From Lachnospiraceae bacterium (GTDB lineage Bacteria; Bacillota; Clostridia; Lachnospirales; Lachnospiraceae), in assembly GCA_022790615.1 (NCBI GenBank), contig JAAVXK010000032.1, forward strand, positions 1-36,912: DNA of 36,912 nucleotides. The letters run 5' to 3'. The translations under genes and the position numbers were made by a program. Of this stretch, positions 9,190-16,281 are shown piece after piece (position 1 is the first letter of the stretch; every line of letters starts with the position of its first letter). The notes beneath the pieces are model-generated. The model worked only from the letters and a program-made list of their open reading frames with translations. It was not told the origin of the DNA and ran no database searches.

Positions 9190-10209
9190 TCAGCGGTCAC
9201 CATACATTTTTTCATAGTAGTTCTTATATTCTCCTGAAATGATTGTCTCCCACCATTCTTTATTATCGAGATACCACTGTATCGTCTTTTTGATTCCATC
9301 CGCAAATTTTGTTTCAGGAAGCCATCCGAGTTCGCTGTGAATCTTTGTAGGGTCAATCGCATAGCGCATATCGTGTCCTTTTCTGTCAGTAACGTAAGTT
9401 ATCAGGCTTTCAGGCTTATTAAGCTCCTTGCATATAATCTTTACTATATCAATATTTTTCATTTCGTTGTGTCCGCCAATGTTATACACTTCGCCTACCC
9501 GGCCCTTATGAATGATTAAGTCGATGGCTTTGCAGTGGTCTTCGACATAGAGCCAGTCCCGGACGTTAAGTCCTTCTCCGTAGACAGGGAGAGGTTTGTC
9601 GTTGAGGGCGTTGGCAATCATGAGAGGGATAAGCTTCTCAGGAAAATGATAAGGGCCGTAGTTGTTGGAACAGCGGCTTATTGTGACTGGAAGCCCATAA
9701 GTTCTGTAATATGCAAGTACAAGAAGGTCTGCGGCAGCCTTTGACGAACTGTAAGGGCTGCTTGTGTGAATTGGCGTATCTTCGGTGAAAAAAAGGTCCG
9801 GTCTGTCAAGAGGCAAATCGCCGTACACCTCGTCGGTAGATACCTGATGGTAGCGCGTTATGCCGTACTTTCTGCAGGCGTCCATGAGAACAGCCGTACC
9901 TTTGATATTGGTGTCCAGGAATATTTCCGGTTCCTCAATAGAACGGTCGACGTGGCTTTCTGCAGCGAAATTAACGATGATATCCGGTTTCTCTTCCTCA
10001 AAAAGACGGTATACCGCGTCACGGTCCGTTATACTCTCCTTGACAAACCTGAAATTAGGATTGTCCATAACCGGCTCAAGCGTTGAAAGATTACCCGCGT
10101 ATGTCAGACAGTCAAGACAGATTATCCTGTAATCAGGATAGTTTTTCAGCATGTGAAAAATAAAATTACTTCCGATGAATCCGGCTCCTCCGGTAACTAT
10201 AATATTCAT
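9190..10209 (-). CDS. rmlB: dTDP-glucose 4,6-dehydratase, RmlB
   Basis: Second step of the dTDP-sugar pathway: dTDP-glucose to dTDP-4-keto-6-deoxyglucose, the branch point to L-rhamnose and other deoxysugars. The 339-residue extended SDR has the NAD-binding loop TGGAGFIGS at 6-14. The catalytic triad region STDEVYG has Thr125, Asp126 and Glu127, and the Tyr153-x3-Lys157 pair follows. SRCSNNYGP and NVRDWLYVEDH are also present. The start is ATG at 10209, preceded by AAGGAG; a longer upstream extension has no support. It lies 68 bases downstream of rmlA in the same direction. rmlC and rmlD are not in the window. Confidence 0.95.
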   Translation of the reverse strand: MNIIVTGGAGFIGSNFIFHMLKNYPDYRIICLDCLTYAGNLSTLEPVMDNPNFRFVKESITDRDAVYRLFEEEKPDIIVNFAAESHVDRSIEEPEIFLDTNIKGTAVLMDACRKYGITRYHQVSTDEVYGDLPLDRPDLFFTEDTPIHTSSPYSSSKAAADLLVLAYYRTYGLPVTISRCSNNYGPYHFPEKLIPLMIANALNDKPLPVYGEGLNVRDWLYVEDHCKAIDLIIHKGRVGEVYNIGGHNEMKNIDIVKIICKELNKPESLITYVTDRKGHDMRYAIDPTKIHSELGWLPETKFADGIKKTIQWYLDNKEWWETIISGEYKNYYEKMYGDR

Positions 10210-10277
10210 AAATATATTCTCCTTTTTATTATTCCTGAATCTAATAATCATTTACGCATATAACATACAATACTATT

Positions 10278-11174
10278 TTAATACAGCTGTTCCCTGTATT
10301 TGCCGTCAAGGACGTCTTTCAGGTAGTGTCCGTATTGGTTCTTTTTGACAATGTCATATGTCTTTAGAACATCTTCCTTTGTAATCCAGCCGTTGAGGTA
10401 GGCAATCTCCTCAAGACATGCAATTTTACGATGTTGGTGCGTCTCAACAGTCATTACAAAATTGGTCGCGTCGACAAGGCTTTCATGCGTTCCGGTGTCA
10501 AGCCATGTGAAACCCTGCCCAAGAAGTTCGACATTGAGTTCACCGCTGTCAAGATAAATTCTGTTCAGGTCGGTTATTTCCAATTCACCGCGTTTGCTTG
10601 GTTTAAGGTTTTTCGCATACTCGACGACACGGTTATCATAGAAATACAGTCCCGTCACACAGTAGTTGCTTTTAGGATGCTTTGGTTTTTCTTCGATAGA
10701 AACGGCCTTGCCGCTGTGGTCGAATTCAACGATACCGAATCGCTCCGGATCGTCGACGTAGTAGCCAAACACAGTGGCGCCCTTTCCGGTTTTTGCGTTT
10801 TCAACTGCGGCCTTGAGTCGTTTTTTAAGTCCGTGGCCTGCAAATATGTTGTCGCCCAGCACCATGGCTACGGAATCATCCCCGATAAAATGTTCTCCAA
10901 TAATGAACGCCTGTGCCAGACCGTCGGGACTTGGCTGTACTGCATACGAGAGATTGACGCCAAACTGATGTCCATCCTGTAAAAGCTCCTCAAACCTCGG
11001 TGTATCCTGAGGCGTTGATATTATGAGTATATCACGGATTCCGGCATTCATAAGAACCGACATCGGATAGTATATCATCGGTTTGTCATAGATTGGCAGC
11101 AGCTGTTTTGATGTTACCATTGTCAGTGGGTACAGGCGCGTGCCCGAACCTCCGGCTAATATTATTCCTTTCAT
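10278..11174 (-). CDS. rmlA: Glucose-1-phosphate thymidylyltransferase, RmlA
   Basis: Couples glucose-1-phosphate with dTTP to give dTDP-glucose, the substrate of RmlB downstream. The 298-residue protein has the nucleotidyltransferase loop [11 protein letters not shown] at 8-18, then KPMIYYP, VMVLGDN-type [25 protein letters not shown] and the C-terminal [10 protein letters not shown]. All are typical of full-length RmlA (about 290 residues). ATG 11174 follows AAAGGAG. It is the first gene of an rmlA-rmlB pair transcribed leftward. Confidence 0.96.
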   Translation of the reverse strand: MKGIILAGGSGTRLYPLTMVTSKQLLPIYDKPMIYYPMSVLMNAGIRDILIISTPQDTPRFEELLQDGHQFGVNLSYAVQPSPDGLAQAFIIGEHFIGDDSVAMVLGDNIFAGHGLKKRLKAAVENAKTGKGATVFGYYVDDPERFGIVEFDHSGKAVSIEEKPKHPKSNYCVTGLYFYDNRVVEYAKNLKPSKRGELEITDLNRIYLDSGELNVELLGQGFTWLDTGTHESLVDATNFVMTVETHQHRKIACLEEIAYLNGWITKEDVLKTYDIVKKNQYGHYLKDVLDGKYREQLY

Positions 11175-11272
11175 GCATATTTCTCCTTTATAGTATTTTT
11201 AGAAAGCATTAAATATATGTAACATTATCAATATTTACCCGCTATATAATACAAAGAATCTTCATTAAAAAT

Positions 11273-11303
11273 ATTATAAAAGGTGCCCCAGGGGCATAGT
11301 CAA
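11273..11303 (-). promoter_or_regulatory. Putative MerR-type promoter (19-bp spacer with perfect dyad) ahead of rmlA
   Basis: Read on the minus strand, TTGACT (11303-11298) and TATAAT (11278-11273) are separated by 19 bases. The spacer holds the perfect palindrome TGCCCCTGGGGCA (11296-11284). Over-long spacers with an internal dyad are the hallmark of MerR-family controlled promoters, and a MerR-family gene ends only 70 bases upstream. The same palindrome followed by CCTTTTATAATATTTTT could instead act as an intrinsic terminator of that gene. The two readings are not exclusive. Between here and rmlA (about 100 bases) the sequence is A/T-rich and may contain other -10-like sites. Confidence 0.5.
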
Positions 11304-11372
11304 GTGTTTTTTGTATAATTTACAGAATTTTCATTTTAATTCAATTATTTTATTGACACATAGGCATATTGG

Positions 11373-12554
11373 TTATATTTCGGCAATAAAAACTCCGGAA
11401 TCTTTTGTAATATAAAAACCTCCCGCTGTTTTCTTTTTGACGTATGACTTGAATTCTTTGTGTCTGTCTATGATGTATCGGTTCTGGTTGCCATGGCATG
11501 ATAAAATATAAGATATAAGCGCTTCTGGTTCGGTTACGATAAGACTATCTTCATATTGTATCCACTTTATGCGCTTATAATACGCGGCAAGAATATCAGC
11601 TCCGTTTTCTTTTCCAAACTTATTAAACAGATTATCGGCCGCAAGGGCTATTCTTGAATCAAATCCCGAAACAAGGCTGCCTATCTCAAACATATGCCTG
11701 CTTCCGTAAGTACTGCATATGAGCCTTCCTCCTGGTTTTAACACCCTTGCTATTTCTTTGCAGGCAGTGGATATATCACGGCAGTAAAACAAAACATGGT
11801 TTGCAATCACGATGTCATAGCTGTCTTCCTTTTCGCATATATTATGACAGTCTTTTACGCAAAAAGAAAAGCGGGGGTCGCTTCCGCATGCGGAGCGCTT
11901 CACATCCCTTAGCATTCCCTCGGAAATATCGGACAGAGTAATGGTAATATCATCAGGGAGTTTATCCATATTAATTGTCCACAGCGAAGCGTCGCCGCAG
12001 CCAAGTTCAAGCACATGCATCCCGCTTTTAATTCCGCAATGCTCAAAAATCCATGGAAACCAGCCGGTTTTGTTAGACGAATATTTGCTGTGTAGATTAA
12101 TTCTTGCCGATATATTTGAGGCGTTACGGTACTGGTTCTTCATACTTTTTTCCATATCGGTAAGGTGTATTAGGTTAAGCATTCGGCTCCAGTCTATCGC
12201 CTTTCCGGATTCGACAATAGATGACATGTCGTTAATGGCGTTTTTTACAAGCTCGAGCTGTTCGATACGGTCCTCGACCAGCTTTTTCTGAAGTATTAGG
12301 GAATCGTGCAACAACATATGATCGGAGTTGTTTATAGTCATTTCCTTTATGTCGTCAAGTGAAAAACCAAGGTACTTAAAAAGAAGTATTTGCTGTAGTC
12401 TGGCAAAATCTTTGTCGGTATAATACCTTGCACCTTTGGAGGTGACATACGAGGGCTTAAGAATATTGTGTTCGTCGTAATATCGTATTGTCTTTTTTGT
12501 GATTCCGGCCATCTTTGCAAACTCTCCTGAAGAGTAATATCCGTTCATACCCAT
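11373..12554 (-). CDS. MerR-family regulator fused to a class I SAM-dependent methyltransferase
   Basis: The 393-residue protein joins two domains. The N-terminus (about 1-75) is a MerR winged helix-turn-helix: YYSSGEFAKMAGITKKTIRY, then YDEHNILKPSY, a GARYYTDKDFARL wing and a LGFSLDDIKE segment. A dimerising coiled coil follows (about 80-125). The rest is a class I methyltransferase: motif I VLELGCGDAS, an acidic motif TLSDISEGML, VIANHVLFY and a VLKPGGRLICSTYG strand. ATG 12554 is preferred because AAAGGAGATATACT precedes it. A longer in-frame start at 12608 has no ribosome-binding site. The target of methylation is unknown. It is transcribed toward rmlA and divergently from cobB. The domain calls are firm; the physiological role is open. 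Confidence 0.88.
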   Translation of the reverse strand: MGMNGYYSSGEFAKMAGITKKTIRYYDEHNILKPSYVTSKGARYYTDKDFARLQQILLFKYLGFSLDDIKEMTINNSDHMLLHDSLILQKKLVEDRIEQLELVKNAINDMSSIVESGKAIDWSRMLNLIHLTDMEKSMKNQYRNASNISARINLHSKYSSNKTGWFPWIFEHCGIKSGMHVLELGCGDASLWTINMDKLPDDITITLSDISEGMLRDVKRSACGSDPRFSFCVKDCHNICEKEDSYDIVIANHVLFYCRDISTACKEIARVLKPGGRLICSTYGSRHMFEIGSLVSGFDSRIALAADNLFNKFGKENGADILAAYYKRIKWIQYEDSLIVTEPEALISYILSCHGNQNRYIIDRHKEFKSYVKKKTAGGFYITKDSGVFIAEI

Positions 12555-12711
12555 AGTATATCTCCTTTTGGCGTACGCAGATTCATTATTTTCTGTAGGG
12601 TAATGCATATATGCGTTATATTTGTTTTTATCGTATCATGTATATGTAATGATGTAAAGCCGCTCATGCATGCTGGGGAAGTATTATTAGTATGGCGCAG
12701 GTAATATACTT

Positions 12712-12739
12712 GTGGTATAATATCGAAAGATATTATACC
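12712..12739 (+). promoter_or_regulatory. Palindrome containing an extended -10, likely cobB promoter/operator
   Basis: GGTATAATATC, a GAAA loop, and GATATTATACC form a perfect 11-bp inverted repeat (12714-12724 with 12729-12739). The left arm contains TG-G-TATAAT, an extended -10 element with no convincing -35. The palindrome can be an operator over the promoter or, if transcription starts upstream, a GAAA-tetraloop hairpin. It lies in the divergent merR-methyltransferase/cobB region. Confidence 0.5.
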
Positions 12740-12778
12740 TGCACCGGTTCGCGTCCGACCAAAGGGAGGACAGATTCA

Positions 12779-12883
12779 ATGGCGAACGCCCGTGAACGAG
12801 AAAGCTGTAAGCTTTCGAGTTCGCACTGCGAAAGAAGAATCCAAGCCAGCTTACGCTGTCTTGCCGCCGCGAATGCGTCTTAA
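12779..12883 (+). CDS. Possible 34-residue leader ORF upstream of cobB
   Basis: ATG 12779 is preceded by AAAGGGAGG with a 9-base gap, a better ribosome-binding site than many real genes here have. The frame runs 34 codons to TAA and ends 23 bases before cobB. The product begins MANARERESCKL and is rich in Arg, Ser, Cys and Ala; no known family is recognised. The coding sequence overlaps compact hairpins: GGCG-AA-CGCC (12781-12790), GAAAGCT-GTA-AGCTTTC, and TTCGC-ACT-GCGAA. It could be a regulatory uORF, a small protein, or a structured leader with an accidental frame. Confidence 0.4.
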   Translation: MANARERESCKLSSSHCERRIQASLRCLAAANAS

Positions 12884-12906
12884 AAAAGGAAAGGTTAGGT
12901 GATTGT

Positions 12907-13647
12907 ATGGATGATAAAATAAAAGAACTGGCAAAGATAATAGATGAAAGCGATAATATAGTTTTTTTTGGCGGAGCCGGCGTCAGCACTGCCAGCGGGG
13001 TTCCGGATTTCAGGAGTTCCGACGGACTGTACAGCAGGAAGCTTGACAGGAACTTTACGCCGGAACAGGTAGTGTCGCATTCCTTTTTTATGAGGCATAC
13101 GGATGAATTTTATGACTTTTATAAGAAGAATCTTATATATCCCGATGCGAAATCGAACGATTGTCATATAGCGCTTGCCAAGCTTGAAAAAATGGGCAAG
13201 CTTAAGGCCGTTATAACCCAGAATATCGACGGACTCCATCAGGACGCGGGCTCGGTAAATGTGTTTGAGCTGCACGGTTCGGTGCTTAGGAATTATTGTA
13301 TGCAGTGTCATAAAACATACGGTTCGGACCATATAACCGCATCAGACGGCGTGCCGCGGTGTACGGAATGCGGGGGCATAGTCAGACCCGATGTGGTGCT
13401 CTATGAGGAGGGACTTGACAGCGGTATAATTTCCGGCGCGGTTGAAGCGATAGCATCGGCAGATGTTCTTATTATAGGAGGAACCTCGCTCGTCGTTTAT
13501 CCTGCCGCAGGATTTATAGATTATTTTTCCGGACGAAGACTTGTGCTTATTAACAAGAGTGAAACGAGGGCCGATTCAAGGGCGGATTTGATTATAAACG
13601 ACGATATTGCAAAAGTTATGAGGGAGGCTGTATTGCAGAATGTTTGA
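12907..13647 (+). CDS. cobB: NAD-dependent protein deacetylase, sirtuin CobB
   Basis: Removes acetyl groups from lysines using NAD+, giving O-acetyl-ADP-ribose and nicotinamide; known bacterial targets include acetyl-CoA synthetase-type enzymes. The 246-residue protein shows the Rossmann motif GAGVSTASGVPDFRS at 23-37, TQNIDGLHQDAG at 104-115 and the catalytic His123 in HGS. Four zinc-binding cysteines are present (131, 134, 152, 155), with PDVVLYEEGL after them. ATG 12907 follows AGGTGA. It is the first large gene of an operon with a VanZ-like gene 15 bases downstream. Its upstream leader (12728-12906) is unusually structured. Confidence 0.95.
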   Translation: MDDKIKELAKIIDESDNIVFFGGAGVSTASGVPDFRSSDGLYSRKLDRNFTPEQVVSHSFFMRHTDEFYDFYKKNLIYPDAKSNDCHIALAKLEKMGKLKAVITQNIDGLHQDAGSVNVFELHGSVLRNYCMQCHKTYGSDHITASDGVPRCTECGGIVRPDVVLYEEGLDSGIISGAVEAIASADVLIIGGTSLVVYPAAGFIDYFSGRRLVLINKSETRADSRADLIINDDIAKVMREAVLQNV

Positions 13648-13662
13648 CGGGTGGAATAATAA

Positions 13663-14160
13663 ATGAGGGTATTTGGAAAATATAATATAAGAAAAACTGT
13701 ATTTCTCGTTCTGGCTGTACTATGGGCGTCGGTAATCTTTTCATTTTCGGCAAAAAACGGCGGCGAATCGATAAATGAAAGCAGAAGAGCGGGGAAACTG
13801 ATATGCAGTATATTTGTGCAGGGATATAATGAGCTGACGGAGGAAAGGCAGTACGAGATGGCGGGTAAAATCGATTATCCGGTCAGAAAAACGGCGCATG
13901 CCGCGGAGTATGCAGTTTTGGGACTGCTTATCGCGGGGGCCGTGTACGACTCCCGCAATAAAAGAATCTATAATGTAATGACTCCGTATGTAACAGGAAC
14001 CATATATGCTGCAACTGACGAAATTCACCAGTATTTTGTGCCGGGGCGAAGCTGCCGCCTGACGGATGTTTTCATAGACAGTGCGGGTGTGCTGGCCGGT
14101 ATAATAATAGTATGCGTTATAATAATGCTTCATCATAAGCTGCCCGTACTCCGCCGATGA
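13663..14160 (+). CDS. VanZ-like family membrane protein
   Basis: The 165-residue membrane protein has four predicted hydrophobic segments, roughly at 10-27, 84-100, 104-122 and 138-158. Family signatures are FSFSAKNGGES after the first segment, KTAHAAEYAVLGLL, and ATDEIHQYFVPGRSCRLTDVFIDSAG before the last. VanZ-family proteins are widespread in Firmicutes; the founding member gives low-level teicoplanin resistance, but most have no known function and resistance should not be assumed. ATG 13663 follows GGGTGG. The 3' end overlaps the convergent DUF436 gene by 44 bases. Confidence 0.85.
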   Translation: MRVFGKYNIRKTVFLVLAVLWASVIFSFSAKNGGESINESRRAGKLICSIFVQGYNELTEERQYEMAGKIDYPVRKTAHAAEYAVLGLLIAGAVYDSRNKRIYNVMTPYVTGTIYAATDEIHQYFVPGRSCRLTDVFIDSAGVLAGIIIVCVIIMLHHKLPVLRR

Positions 14161-14710
14161 ATTTGGGCCTGGTTCTCGCGGCAATTACGACAGCGTTTCC
14201 TATGCGCTTTGTTGCGAGACGAACGGGAACTGCCACATGCTTAAGGTGCATACCGATGAGCGTTCCGCCTATATCAATTCCCGCATCTGCTTTTATTGAT
14301 TCGAGCGCTGTGGGATGGGAGAAGTTTTTGTAGGCTGCCGTGGCGAACGAACCGCCGGCCTTTGGTTTGGGAACAACATTTACCGCGTCGGCATAATATC
14401 CGTCTATAATTATTGCGCGGTTCAAATGCTCGCAGCACTGGGCGGCAAGTTTGATTTTTCTGGGAATAAGGATCGACTGGACTCCGTCATATATTGCCGA
14501 GGCCAGGTCCGGACTTGAAAATGTTCCGATTAATTCTCCGGCAACCTCGCTTGAGGAACAGCCGACAATGAATATGGAACCCTCATAAAGACCGGCAATA
14601 TCACATAACTCCTTTACAGCGTCAGCCGTCTGGCTTTTAATTGTATCAAGAAATTCCGTGCTGAATTCTATATTGGCAAGATGATTTTCGTTTATGATAT
14701 TCTCTGACAT
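14117..14710 (-). CDS. ywlG: UPF0340 / DUF436 family protein (YwlG-like)
   Basis: The 197-residue soluble protein belongs to the conserved Firmicutes family represented by Bacillus YwlG (TIGR01440). It shows the family segments FIVGCSSSEVAGELIG (about 48-63), VNVVPKPKAGGSFA (about 109-122), ADAGIDIGGTLIGMHLKHVAVPVR and a C-terminal RPKFIGGVRAAY. The biochemical role is unknown. It starts 26 bases after the ECF S-component gene on the same strand, so the two are probably cotranscribed. Its 3' end overlaps the end of the VanZ-like gene on the opposite strand. Confidence 0.88.
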   Translation of the reverse strand: MSENIINENHLANIEFSTEFLDTIKSQTADAVKELCDIAGLYEGSIFIVGCSSSEVAGELIGTFSSPDLASAIYDGVQSILIPRKIKLAAQCCEHLNRAIIIDGYYADAVNVVPKPKAGGSFATAAYKNFSHPTALESIKADAGIDIGGTLIGMHLKHVAVPVRLATKRIGNAVVIAARTRPKFIGGVRAAYDEALL

Positions 14711-14736
14711 ACTATACGCTCACTTCCCTGATAATT

Positions 14737-15285
14737 TTAATAATAAAATCTTATGTAGCGGTTACGGCTTATAAGCGAGTAAAGCAAAGGCGTAACTATT
14801 AATGCGAATACAGCCTGAACAAGATTGCCGGGGATTCCTGCCGCTGCCGCGAACCCTGAGCCAAGAAAGACTGCGGCAAATATGAAATATCCGGTAATCA
14901 TTATTATTTCCGCAGTGACGGCCGCCGAAACCGCGGCGATAACCCTGTGCGTTTTTACAATCCGCAGTACCAGTCTGTATATATAGTAGGCGCACACTGC
15001 CATTAAGGCTTTTATAATAAAGGTTCCCGGAGCATAATACGTATATCCGGAAAAAATATCGGCGAGCATGGAGCCTGTTCCCGCTGCCGCCGCACCTAAG
15101 AAAGGTCCGAGTATAAATGCGGATAATAATACGAAACAGTCGCCGAGATTGACATAACCGTTAGTAGGTGATGGGATCTGTATTATAATTGTGGCGATAC
15201 AGGTAAGCGCGGTGAATAGAGCTGTAATTGTAATTGAATAGGCGCCGCTGCCTGCTGCAGCGGCATTTTTTGTTGTATGCGTCAT
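14737..15285 (-). CDS. ECF transporter substrate-binding (S) component
   Basis: The 182-residue integral membrane protein has about six hydrophobic helices. It carries the S-component signature at about 43-60: Gly-Tyr-Val-Asn-Leu-Gly-Asp followed by a hydrophobic run and GPFLG. S components bind a vitamin or precursor and work with shared EcfA/EcfA'/EcfT energising subunits encoded elsewhere. The substrate cannot be read from the sequence, and no riboswitch that would reveal it is recognised in the 128-base upstream gap. ATG 15285 follows a GGGGG run. It is the first gene of a pair with the DUF436 gene. Confidence 0.82.
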   Translation of the reverse strand: MTHTTKNAAAAGSGAYSITITALFTALTCIATIIIQIPSPTNGYVNLGDCFVLLSAFILGPFLGAAAAGTGSMLADIFSGYTYYAPGTFIIKALMAVCAYYIYRLVLRIVKTHRVIAAVSAAVTAEIIMITGYFIFAAVFLGSGFAAAAGIPGNLVQAVFALIVTPLLYSLISRNRYIRFYY

Positions 15286-15336
15286 ATGATTGCCCCCAAT
15301 TCAGATATGTAGTGTACCGGCCAGTTGATAAAATAA

Positions 15337-15364
15337 AGTATAATCATATCTGATATTAAGACAA
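15337..15364 (-). promoter_or_regulatory. Probable promoter of the ECF S-component operon
   Basis: On the minus strand TTGTCT (15364-15359) is followed after 16 bases by TATACT (15342-15337). The site is about 50 bases upstream of the start codon. Confidence 0.4.
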
Positions 15365-15413
15365 TGACCATTTTGCAATAAATCTATATAACCAGATTGC
15401 CAAATACGATGTA

Positions 15414-16040
15414 CTAGTTCTTAAATACTACCGAATTGTAGTATGAATCATATTCGGTATTCAGTACATCAAATACGTCTTTTTGCGCTGCGAACTGGAA
15501 CATCCAGTATGTGGAGTCGGTTTCGGTTACAAATGCTTTATAGCAATATTGAATATTGTTAATTTCCTTTTCCCACGTAAATGTACGCGTGGTATCGTTG
15601 TACGGGGTAACTTCCGCAGTGATTCCGGCAGCCTGCATTGCGACGACGGCGTAATCATCAAGACCGGTCACAGTATAACCGGCGGCCGTGACGGATTCCT
15701 TTGTCTCCGACATGCCGAAACACAGGGAATAAGGACTTGAATAATTGAAAACATAATCGCTTGTTTCCTGTTCCTCATAATCGTCGGTAAGAGTGATTGT
15801 AAGAAAATCGTTTGAGAATTCCTTTGGTGTTTTTGAGGGATAAAAATCCCCGAGTTTATTTTCCGAATCAGAGTCAGTGCCTGTACTGTCAGGGGCTTCG
15901 GTAGCTTTTTCATTGTCCGGGCCTTCGGAGCCGCAGCCTGTCATCCCGATAGGGAGGGACAGCATGAGAGCAAGACACAATGTTTTTTTAATAAATGTTT
16001 TTTTGCCGTTTTTTGTCTTTATTAATGATTTGTTTAACAT
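15414..16040 (-). CDS. Secreted lipoprotein of unknown function
   Basis: The 208-residue protein has a long basic N-terminus, a hydrophobic stretch (about 20-34) and a lipobox ending MTGC at about 33-36, so it should be processed and lipidated on the outer face of the membrane. An acidic, Ser/Thr/Asp-rich linker (about 38-62) precedes a domain of about 145 residues with alternating strands and many aromatic residues (ending YNSVVFKN). I do not recognise that domain. The start at 16040 is preceded by GGAAAGGA. It is divergent from iorA and separated from the ECF operon by about 128 bases. Confidence 0.8.
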   Translation of the reverse strand: MLNKSLIKTKNGKKTFIKKTLCLALMLSLPIGMTGCGSEGPDNEKATEAPDSTGTDSDSENKLGDFYPSKTPKEFSNDFLTITLTDDYEEQETSDYVFNYSSPYSLCFGMSETKESVTAAGYTVTGLDDYAVVAMQAAGITAEVTPYNDTTRTFTWEKEINNIQYCYKAFVTETDSTYWMFQFAAQKDVFDVLNTEYDSYYNSVVFKN

Positions 16041-16211
16041 ATTTCAGAATCCTTTCCGGTTGGTATTTTTCGTATTTTTCGGTTCATTCACTTAAAAAGT
16101 AAATAAATGCAGAGATTTATCTTTCAATATATATCCTATATATATAAGTATATAATGTCAAGGTCTTTGTTGATAAATATAGGGCATATATCCCGGCATG
16201 AATACAGACGG

Positions 16212-16240
16212 TTGATTTTTGATGCCGAAAAAGGTATTAT
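16212..16240 (+). promoter_or_regulatory. Promoter of the iorAB operon
   Basis: TTGATT (16212-16217) and TATTAT (16235-16240) are separated by 17 bases. The predicted start point lies just ahead of the ribosome-binding site of iorA, which excludes the longer in-frame start at 16219. The rest of the divergent gap (16041-16211) is A/T-rich, with runs of TATA-like steps at 16128-16156, and no further feature is recognised. Confidence 0.6.
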
Positions 16241-16281
16241 ATACAGTAACGACTGAAACAGCAGATAAGGAGAAAAGCTTT

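Noticed and set aside
12692-12778. A longer version of the small ORF upstream of cobB
   Set aside because: The added codons run through the palindrome and predicted promoter and have no ribosome-binding site; only the part from 12779 is plausible.
13663-14160. A glycopeptide resistance gene (vanZ)
   Set aside because: Only the broad VanZ family fold is supported; no vanHAX genes are near, so resistance is not claimed.
15286-15413. A vitamin riboswitch upstream of the ECF S component
   Set aside because: No conserved core of the TPP, FMN, cobalamin, folate or preQ1 classes could be found in this short gap.
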